Source: Blastococcus capsensis (lineage in GTDB: Bacteria > Actinomycetota > Actinomycetes > Mycobacteriales > Geodermatophilaceae). From it: a stretch of DNA of 34,041 bases. The DNA is taken from positions 1 through 34,041 of the forward strand of contig NZ_JASNNW010000019.1 in the NCBI RefSeq assembly GCF_030165005.1. The letters are read 5' to 3'. How positions within the stretch are numbered: position 1 is the stretch's first letter; every line of letters begins with the position of its first letter. The position numbers and the translations under genes are program-made. Positions 28,188 to 34,041 of this stretch are shown here, one piece after another. The notes beneath the pieces were generated by a model. The model did no database searches. It was not told the origin of the DNA and worked only from the letters and a program-made list of their open reading frames with translations.

Positions 28188-28242
28188 GGCCCCCGTGCCC
28201 CCCACGCCTCGCACGCTCGGCGCGGGACCCTGCACGGGGGCC
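28188..28242. terminator. Bidirectional hairpin between SDR and DUF1206 genes
   Basis: Perfect 11-bp arms GGCCCCCGTGC (28188-28198) and GCACGGGGGCC (28232-28242) lie between convergent genes. The 33-nt loop is long but GC-rich and may fold itself. Confidence 0.65.
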
Positions 28243-28253
28243 GTTCCAGCACG

Positions 28254-29129
28254 TCACTGCGAGGGGTCGCGGTCGGGGTAACGCGCCCGGGCGAGGGCGT
28301 ACACGCCGAAGGCCGCGAACCCGGCCGCGACGCCGCCGAGCAGCCAGGGGCCGGCGTCCACCCCGGCGATCGCGGTCATCGCGCCGTCCAGACCGGTGGC
28401 GGTGGAGGCGTCGGCGGACGCGGCGGCCCGCCACAGCAGGACGCCGACCAGCCCGAACGCGATGCCCTTCGCCAGGTAGCCGATCCGGCCCAGGGCCTCG
28501 ATGACCGGTTCCCACCGGTCGGGAGCCGCGGGCAGGTCGATGTCGCGCATGAAGCCGCCGGTGCAGCCGCGCACGAATGTGTAGATCCCGACGCCGACCA
28601 CTCCGGCCGCCACCGTGCCGATGAGCAGCGCCCCGCCGGGGATCAGCAGCGTCTCCTCGGTGAGGTCGCGCAGCCGCTCGTCGGCCTCGTACACGAACCC
28701 GGCGGCGAACAGCAGCGCGGTGAGCCCGAGGACGCCGTACACCGCACCCTTGGCCAGGCACTTGGCGCAGACGACCGCCGTGTGCACCCGGTGCTCCGGG
28801 TCGAGCAGCCCGTGCCACCAGAGCAGCACCTCGGCCGCCTGCCAGAGCGCCAGCGACAGCATGCCCAGGCCGATCGCGACGAGCAGGAATTCGCCGCCCG
28901 GCCCGGCGGCGACGGTGAGCAGGGCACCGGTCTGGTCGGCGTCGGCCCCGCGCAGGCCCAGCGACATGCGCAGCGCGAGGAATGCGATCAGCAGGTGCAC
29001 CGCCCCGTAGGCGATCAGCCCGGCGCGGGCGAGGTGGGTGAGCCACGGGGAGTCGGTGACCCGGCGGACCCGGTCGACGAGGTCCCGGAGCCGGTGGACC
29101 AGGGGCTGTGCGGCGGGCACCGACGCCAT
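28254..29129 (-). CDS. DUF1206 membrane protein, second of a tandem pair
   Basis: A 291-residue protein of the DUF1206 family with about six membrane helices in three related two-helix units; each unit opens like LARAGLIAYGAVHLLIAFLA and the last ends FGVYALARARYPDRD. Function of the family is unknown. ATG 29129 overlaps the upstream stop by one base (TGATG), so the pair is translated together. It is clearly a paralogue of its upstream neighbour (shared GLIAYG.VH, LALWQAAE.L.W.HGL and ARARYP). Confidence 0.88.
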   Translation of the reverse strand: MASVPAAQPLVHRLRDLVDRVRRVTDSPWLTHLARAGLIAYGAVHLLIAFLALRMSLGLRGADADQTGALLTVAAGPGGEFLLVAIGLGMLSLALWQAAEVLLWWHGLLDPEHRVHTAVVCAKCLAKGAVYGVLGLTALLFAAGFVYEADERLRDLTEETLLIPGGALLIGTVAAGVVGVGIYTFVRGCTGGFMRDIDLPAAPDRWEPVIEALGRIGYLAKGIAFGLVGVLLWRAAASADASTATGLDGAMTAIAGVDAGPWLLGGVAAGFAAFGVYALARARYPDRDPSQ

Positions 29130-29980
29130 CAGGTCCGTTCGGGGTAGCGGGCGCGGACGAAGCAGTAGATGCCGAAGGCCGCGATCCCGACGGCGATGAG
29201 CGTGAGCAGCACCTGCCCGGCGGGAACGCTGCCCAGCCGGTGGAGGGCGCCGTCCAGTCCGGCCGCCTTGGCCGCGTCGAACGTCACCGCGGCCCAGACG
29301 AGCAGCCCGCCGATGAGGACGAAGGCGGCGCCCTTGCCGGGGAAGCCCACCTGGCCCAGCCGGGTGACCAGCCGCGTCACGCGCGATGGGCAGTCGCTGA
29401 GGTCGATCTCCTCGAGAAAGCGCTTCGAGACGCCCTTGTAGACGTGGTAGACGCCGATCCCGACGACGACCAGCCCGGCGGCGCCGACCAGCCACCGCCC
29501 GCCCGGCCACCCGAAGACGCCGGCGGTCGCCTGCTGCGGGGTGCTGGTGCTGCCGGTCTGCCCGCCGCCGGTGGCGAAGCGGAACGCCAACACCGCGAGC
29601 GTGAGGTAGATGACCGTCTTGGCGACCGCCTTGCCGGTCCGCTCCCACGCCGTCGTGCGGGCCTTCCCCGACGCGGTCAGCCCGTGCCGCCAGCGGAGGA
29701 TCTCCGCGGCCTGCCAGAGGGCCAGGGCGATGAGACCGACGGCGAGCACCCACAGCAGCGGCTCGCCCAGCGGTTGCTGGGCGAGGGTGGCCAGTGCCCC
29801 GGACTGGTCGGCCGGAGCGCTGCTGACGCCCCACGCCACCTGCAGCGCGAGCCAGGCGACGAGCACGTGCACCAGGCCGTAGGCGATCAGCCCGACGCGG
29901 GCCAGGTGCTCCAGCGCGTCGCTGTCGCCCGCCCGCGCGGCCGCGCCCGTGGGTGATCCGGCATCGCCCCGCACGCTCAT
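29129..29980 (-). CDS. DUF1206 membrane protein, first of a tandem pair
   Basis: A 283-residue DUF1206 protein with six predicted helices arranged as three repeats: LARVGLIAYGLVHVLVAWLA, GKAVAKTVIYLTLAVLAF and GQVGFPGKGAAFVLIGG open the units. AGGAGG lies 6 nt before ATG 29980; the longer frame to 31183 runs antisense to the SIR2 gene and is not real. A paralogue overlaps its stop. The pair may form a heteromeric membrane complex, which is inference. Confidence 0.9.
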   Translation of the reverse strand: MSVRGDAGSPTGAAARAGDSDALEHLARVGLIAYGLVHVLVAWLALQVAWGVSSAPADQSGALATLAQQPLGEPLLWVLAVGLIALALWQAAEILRWRHGLTASGKARTTAWERTGKAVAKTVIYLTLAVLAFRFATGGGQTGSTSTPQQATAGVFGWPGGRWLVGAAGLVVVGIGVYHVYKGVSKRFLEEIDLSDCPSRVTRLVTRLGQVGFPGKGAAFVLIGGLLVWAAVTFDAAKAAGLDGALHRLGSVPAGQVLLTLIAVGIAAFGIYCFVRARYPERT

Positions 29981-30094
29981 GGATTGCCTCCTGACCTCGC
30001 GCTGCGTCGTCGCAGCTGCGGCGTCGATCAGCGTGGCACGGACCACGGTCCGGTGCTTCCCCGAGGACCGGCGACGGTGAGGGACACTGGTGCC

Positions 30095-30757
30095 GTGGCG
30101 AACGGAACCGGAATCCTCTCGGCCGGCACGGTGGGCATGGCGACGCCGGAGGTCGCCCGGCGTACCTGGCCCCGGTGGCTGGCGCTGGGGATCGCGATGG
30201 TCGCCGTCGCGGTGGTCGCCGTGCTGTGGGATGCCGCAGGGGCTCGCCTCCTGCTCGGCGCGCTGGGCGTCTTCCTGGCCGTGCGCGGTGCGGCGCTGCT
30301 GCGCGCCGGCCGGTCCGGCGCCGTCGACGGTGCGCCCGCCGCCGCGGCCGGGCGCCTCGGCGTGGCCACCGCCGCGCTCGGTGCGGCGGCGCTCGCCGTG
30401 GGGCTGGCGTCGGCGGCGCTGTCGGCGACGGTGCTGCTGGTCGGTGTCCCGGTGCTCCTGCTGGCGACCTCGGCCGGGCTGCTGGGCCGCGGAGGCGCTG
30501 CCCGGCGCGGTGGGCAGGCGCTGCTGGTGTGGTCGCTGCTGGTCACCGGGCTGCTCGTCGTCACCGGCCTGGCGCAGGACTGGGACCGCGCCGCCGATCT
30601 CGCGACCGTGGTGGCCGCCCTGGCGGTGGCCGTCCTCGGCATCCCGATGCTGATCGGTGCGGTCAACCTGCGGGCGGTCGCCAACGCGCCCGCGCCGGCC
30701 CCCGTGCGGGGCGGCTGCGGGGGCTGCGCCTGCGGTGCCGGCGGCTGCGGCGCCTGA
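30095..30757 (+). CDS. Hydrophobic membrane protein with cysteine-rich tail
   Basis: A 220-residue protein with about six hydrophobic helices (from residue 27 to 190), rich in Ala/Val/Leu/Gly. It ends in a short tail GGCGGCACGAGGCGA with four cysteines (208, 211, 213, 218), able to bind a metal or form disulfides. I do not recognise the family. GTG 30095 has no ribosome site, but GACACT ends 6 nt upstream, indicating a probable leaderless mRNA. It is divergent from the DUF1206 pair (114 bp gap) and precedes the SIR2 gene by 93 bp on the same strand; a functional link is unproven. Confidence 0.75.
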   Translation: MANGTGILSAGTVGMATPEVARRTWPRWLALGIAMVAVAVVAVLWDAAGARLLLGALGVFLAVRGAALLRAGRSGAVDGAPAAAAGRLGVATAALGAAALAVGLASAALSATVLLVGVPVLLLATSAGLLGRGGAARRGGQALLVWSLLVTGLLVVTGLAQDWDRAADLATVVAALAVAVLGIPMLIGAVNLRAVANAPAPAPVRGGCGGCACGAGGCGA

Positions 30758-30850
30758 CGTCGGCCATCGACCGCCCGGCGCATGTCCGCCGGGCCCTGGG
30801 TAAGGCCGTCCCGTGAGCGGAGCGCCCCGCGGTAGCGAACAGGTGATGCC

Positions 30851-32458
30851 GTGAGTGGACATGTGTTCGTCGTCGGCGCGGACCTCACCCGGCTGTCGTG
30901 CGACGACGTCCTGGTGCCCACCGACCGCTCGCTGCGGGTGGCCCGGGGCTGGCGTCCGCTGCTGCCCGACGAGCTGATCACCGATCACCAGGACGACGGC
31001 GACTGCGTCGGGCTGTCCTGGTCGGGCCGGGAACGGGTCCTCGAGGTCCCCGGCGACGGTCCGCGGCGGACGTGGCTGGTCGACACCGTCGACGACGGCG
31101 GGCACGGGCTGTCCTGGCTGCTCGACGGCGCCCGGGAGGCGCTGGCCGCCGTCGCCCGGCGGGAGGCTCCCGAGCCGGTGCACGGCCGGGCGCGGCGGCT
31201 GGTCGGGCTGCCGGCCCTGGGCACCGGGTGGGGCGGTGCGGCGGGGGAGCGCGGTGCGCTGCTGCAGGAGCTGTTACCCGTGCTGCGCGAGGCCGCCGTC
31301 CAGCACGGCTTCGACGTCGCGCTGGTGCTGCGCGGGCCCAGCGACCTGGCCGCCGCCCAGCGGGTGCGCCGGGGCCAGGACGGCGCCTGGGACCTGCCCG
31401 AGCACCTCTGCGAGCTGGCCGAGCAGCTCGGTGAGCGGGCCCGCCGTGGCCAGCTGGCGCTGTTCGTCGGCGCCGGCGTGAGCGCGGCGGCCGGGTTGCC
31501 CACCTGGGAGCAGCTCGTGCACGAGCTCGCCACCCGCTCCGGCCTGGACGACGCGCTGCGCGAGGGGCTGTCGGGGCTTCCCCCGCAGGACTCGGCCGCG
31601 CTGCTGGCGCGCGAGCTGGGCTCCGAGCAGTTGGAGGCGTTCGTCGCCGAGCGGTTCGGGCCGGGCTCGTACGCGCTGGCGCACGCGCTGCTCGCCGACC
31701 TGCCGGTGCAGGAGTTCGTGACCACCAACTACGACCCGCTGGTGGAGCTGGCGGCCGACGACATCGGCCGGCAGGTCAGGGTGCTGCCGTACGAGGAGGC
31801 CGAGCCGGGCCGGCCGTGGCTGCTGAAGCTGCACGGCGACGCCGCGCACCCCGGGAGCGTGGTGCTGACCCGCGAGGAGTACCTGCAGTTCGGCAACACC
31901 GGTGCCGCGCTGGCCGGGGTGCTGCACTCGCTGCTGCTCACCCGCCACGTCCTGTTCGTGGGCACCTCGATGCTCGACGACGACCTGATCCGGATCGCCC
32001 ACCAGGTGCGCATGGCGTGGCAGACCCAGGGCTCCGGCACGGCCCGGCGCGCCGGCACGGTGCTCGCGCTGCGCGAGGACCCGGCCCGGGCGCGGCTGTG
32101 GGAGCGCGACGTCGAGACCGTGGCGATGAGCCCTGCGGACGGTTCCCCCGCGGAGGCGGCACGCCGGCTGGAGGTGGTGCTGGACCTCATCGGCTGCCTG
32201 TCGACGCCGCCCACCGGGTACCTGCTCGACCCGGCCTACCGCGGGATGCTCAACGACGAGGAGCGCGCGCTGGCCGGGGCACTGCGCACGGTCGCGGAGA
32301 CCTTGCCGCCGGACGCCTCGTCCACCGCCGCGCTCGAGGTGGCCGGGCTGCTGCGCCGGCTGGGCCACGGCAGCTGCGCCGCCGACGGCGACGAACCGCC
32401 CCCCGAACTCGCGAGCGGGCCGCGGAACGACCGGGCCCAGGAGCAGCGGCCGGGCTGA
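30851..32458 (+). CDS. Macro-like/SIR2 fusion protein, candidate NAD-dependent defence effector
   Basis: A 535-residue soluble protein. The N-terminal part (about 1-175) looks like a macro-type ADP-ribose fold: FVVGADLTRLSCDDVLVPTD near the start and RRLVGLPALGTGWGG (115-129), matching the two macro ligand loops. A SIR2 domain follows (about 195-425) with GAGVSAAAGLPTW (207-219), TTNYD (291-295, Asn293), LKLHGD with His328, and VGTSMLDDDLI (370-380), the layout of SIR2-type NADases and deacylases. It has no visible four-cysteine zinc ribbon, as in immune-type SIR2 proteins. AGGTGA lies 5 nt before GTG 30851. Such SIR2 domains deplete NAD in anti-phage systems (ThsA, DSR types). Here the activity is inferred, and a protein deacylase or ADP-ribose metabolism role remains possible. 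Confidence 0.85.
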   Translation: MSGHVFVVGADLTRLSCDDVLVPTDRSLRVARGWRPLLPDELITDHQDDGDCVGLSWSGRERVLEVPGDGPRRTWLVDTVDDGGHGLSWLLDGAREALAAVARREAPEPVHGRARRLVGLPALGTGWGGAAGERGALLQELLPVLREAAVQHGFDVALVLRGPSDLAAAQRVRRGQDGAWDLPEHLCELAEQLGERARRGQLALFVGAGVSAAAGLPTWEQLVHELATRSGLDDALREGLSGLPPQDSAALLARELGSEQLEAFVAERFGPGSYALAHALLADLPVQEFVTTNYDPLVELAADDIGRQVRVLPYEEAEPGRPWLLKLHGDAAHPGSVVLTREEYLQFGNTGAALAGVLHSLLLTRHVLFVGTSMLDDDLIRIAHQVRMAWQTQGSGTARRAGTVLALREDPARARLWERDVETVAMSPADGSPAEAARRLEVVLDLIGCLSTPPTGYLLDPAYRGMLNDEERALAGALRTVAETLPPDASSTAALEVAGLLRRLGHGSCAADGDEPPPELASGPRNDRAQEQRPG

Positions 32459-32498
32459 CCGGGATTGCCCGGCGGGGCCACTGGGCAGGCAGGTGCGC

Positions 32499-33728
32499 AT
32501 GCCTCGCCTCGAGAACGGCCTGAAGATGCTCGCGAAGGGCTACGCCTGGCTGCCCGACGAGCGGCGCCGCACCGGGCGACGCACCGTGGCGACCCGGCTC
32601 GGGGGGATGCCGGCGTACGGCACCGAGGGCCCGGAGGCCGCGCGTTTCCTCTACGACGAGGACCACGTCCGGCGGTCGCACGCCATTCCCGAGCCGGTGC
32701 AGGGGACGCTGTTCGGCAAGGGCGCGGTGCACACCCTCGACGGGGAGATGCACCGGGTGCGCAAGGCGATGTTCGTGGCGCTGCTCATGCGGGAAGACGG
32801 CATCGCCTCGCTCGCGAAGCAGGCGACGACGGCCTGGGACGCCGCGGCCGACGAGTGGGCCTGCCGGCCGGAGATCGTCCTCTTCGACGAGGCCGGCCAG
32901 GTGATCGCCGGAGCGGTCGCGCGCTGGGCCGGGGTGGCGGTGCACGATCACGAGATACCCGGGCTGGCCCGGGACCTGCTCGCCATGGTCGACGGGTTCG
33001 CCAGCGGTGGGGTGCGGCACGTGCGTGCCCGGCGGGCCCGCGGGCGCCGCGAACGGTGGCTGTCGCAGCTCGTGCGGGACGTGCGCAGCGGCGTCACGGC
33101 CGTGCCCCAAGGATCCGCGGTCGACGTCGTGGCCCGGCACCGCGACGCCGGCGGGGAGCAGCTGGACTCCCACGTGGCGGCGGTGGAGCTGATCAACATC
33201 ATCCGGCCGACGACGGCGGTCGCCTGGTTCCTGGCCTTCTCCGGGCACGCGCTGATCCGCTGGCCGCAGCACCGCGAGCGGCTGGCCGACGGCGATCCCG
33301 CGTTCACGGAGGCCTGGGCGCACGAGATCCGCCGGTTCTACCCGTTCGCGCCCTTCATCGGTGGGCGGGCGCCGCACGAGGTGACGTTCGACGGGGAGCG
33401 GATCCCGGAGAACGCGATGATCCTGCTCGACCTGTACGGGCAGAACCACGACCCCGAGCTGTGGGGCGACCCGTACGCCTTCCGCCCCGAACGGTTCCTC
33501 GACCGGCCGATCGGCGAGTTCGAGCTGGTCCCGCATGGCGGCGGCGATCCGCGCACGAACCACCGCTGCCCGGGCGAGCAGATCACCGTCGCGCTGCTGG
33601 CGGCGCTGTCGGGAAAGCTGGCCCGGCTGGACTACGAGGTGCCGGAGCAGGACCTCACCATCGCCCTGCACCGCATCCCGGCGAAGCCCGCCAGCGGCGT
33701 CGTCCTGACCGTCCGCGGCGCCGCCTGA
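32499..33728 (+). CDS. CYP152-family cytochrome P450 peroxygenase
   Basis: A 409-residue P450 that should use hydrogen peroxide to hydroxylate or decarboxylate fatty acids. The CYP152 marks are present: IIRPTTAVAWF with Arg236-Pro237 (carboxylate-binding Arg of BSbeta/OleT), and the haem loop PHGGGDPRTNHRCPGE with Cys357. The active-site stretch LFGKGAVHTLDG has Phe72 and His78, equivalent to OleT Phe79/His85, the residues linked to terminal-alkene formation, whereas BSbeta has Gln. ATG 32499 follows GGCAGG by 5 nt; GTG 32493 is the alternative. No redoxin partner is adjacent, which suits a peroxygenase. It follows the SIR2 gene by 40 bp on the same strand. Confidence 0.9.
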   Translation: MPRLENGLKMLAKGYAWLPDERRRTGRRTVATRLGGMPAYGTEGPEAARFLYDEDHVRRSHAIPEPVQGTLFGKGAVHTLDGEMHRVRKAMFVALLMREDGIASLAKQATTAWDAAADEWACRPEIVLFDEAGQVIAGAVARWAGVAVHDHEIPGLARDLLAMVDGFASGGVRHVRARRARGRRERWLSQLVRDVRSGVTAVPQGSAVDVVARHRDAGGEQLDSHVAAVELINIIRPTTAVAWFLAFSGHALIRWPQHRERLADGDPAFTEAWAHEIRRFYPFAPFIGGRAPHEVTFDGERIPENAMILLDLYGQNHDPELWGDPYAFRPERFLDRPIGEFELVPHGGGDPRTNHRCPGEQITVALLAALSGKLARLDYEVPEQDLTIALHRIPAKPASGVVLTVRGAA

Positions 33729-34041
33729 GGCTGTTCCGCCGGAGGTCTGCCTCTGAGTGCGTGTCCGGGAATTGAGTCAGCGGGCCAGTCGGCGTGACAT
33801 GGTCATGATCATCGCGGTGTGGATCATGGCCTCGCTGGTGTCGATGCGTCGCTCGTAGTCGCGTACGCAGCGGCGGTACTTGCTGATCCAGGCGAAGGTT
33901 CGTTCCACCACCCACCGTCGGTGCAGCAGCTTGAAGCCGACCTGGTCATCGGCACGCTTGACGATCTCGACGGTGAACGCCAAGACCTTGGTGGCGAAGG
34001 TGACCATCCGCCCGGCGTATCCGGCGTCGGCCCACACCAGC
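33729..34041 (-). mobile_element. Partial insertion sequence, IS5-like
   Basis: The transposase end and the 48 bp between it and the P450 stop. That spacer should contain the element's terminal inverted repeat (GAGTGCGTGTCCGGGAA at about 33754-33770 is a candidate), but the other end is outside the window so the boundary is not provable. Confidence 0.6.
33777..34041 (-). CDS. IS5-like transposase, C-terminal part, cut by window end
   Basis: The last 88 residues of a DDE transposase read leftward from beyond 34041. WADAGYAGR contains a catalytic Asp, and RRWVVERTFAWISKYRR contains the catalytic Glu in the IS4/IS5 R-x3-E setting. The reading frame is open into the window edge. No frameshift is visible in this part, so it may be intact; whether it is a single frame or two-frame type cannot be judged. 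Confidence 0.88.
   Translation of the reverse strand, partial: LVWADAGYAGRMVTFATKVLAFTVEIVKRADDQVGFKLLHRRWVVERTFAWISKYRRCVRDYERRIDTSEAMIHTAMIMTMSRRLAR

Noticed and set aside
29980..31183. N-terminal extension of the DUF1206 frame to 684 residues
   Set aside because: The upstream part is antisense to two other genes; AGGAGG before ATG 29980 fixes the start.

Overview
The window is very GC-rich with strong G/C bias at third codon positions. Starts are a mix of ATG, GTG and one TTG, and many genes have AGGAGG-type ribosome sites. Together with the content (actinobacterial xylose isomerase, DUF4190, DUF1206 and ROK families, several probably leaderless GTG genes) this points to a free-living actinobacterium. 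Geodermatophilaceae (Blastococcus, Modestobacter, Geodermatophilus) is my best guess, by inference only. No tRNA, rRNA, CRISPR array or phage module was seen.

Region 1 (1-5440): a DUF4190 membrane protein, a gene-free stretch holding two identical 16-bp palindromes, then a xylose locus. xylB points left; a ROK repressor and xylA point right. A good promoter in front of the ROK gene overlaps an imperfect inverted repeat resembling a XylR-type operator, so autoregulated xylose control is likely.

Region 2 (5440-7100): a translationally coupled pair (cupredoxin lipoprotein and a small membrane protein) and a DoxX-like membrane protein.

Region 3 (7247-15000): a second sugar locus. It has a ROK regulator, a tandem 30-bp repeat, a strong promoter, an ABC importer (ATPase, permease, binding lipoprotein), a Gfo/Idh/MocA dehydrogenase and a TIM-barrel isomerase. 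Import, oxidation and isomerisation of one sugar or polyol form a complete catabolic unit; the substrate is not readable from sequence.

Region 4 (15180-23780): a FAD-dependent phytoene-desaturase-like oxidoreductase, a DEAD-box RNA helicase, and an MFS transporter convergent with a GMC alcohol dehydrogenase/aldehyde dehydrogenase operon that probably takes an imported alcohol to an acid.

Region 5 (24030-30757): an RsbW-like ATP-binding protein and an RsbV-like STAS protein (partner-switching parts), a thiolase/SDR pair, two tandem DUF1206 membrane proteins and two other membrane proteins.

Region 6 (30851-34041): the most accessory-looking end. It has a protein joining a macro-like N-terminal domain to a SIR2 domain (candidate NAD-dependent defence effector), a CYP152-type P450 peroxygenase with an OleT-like active-site histidine, and the 3' end of an IS5-like transposase cut by the window edge.
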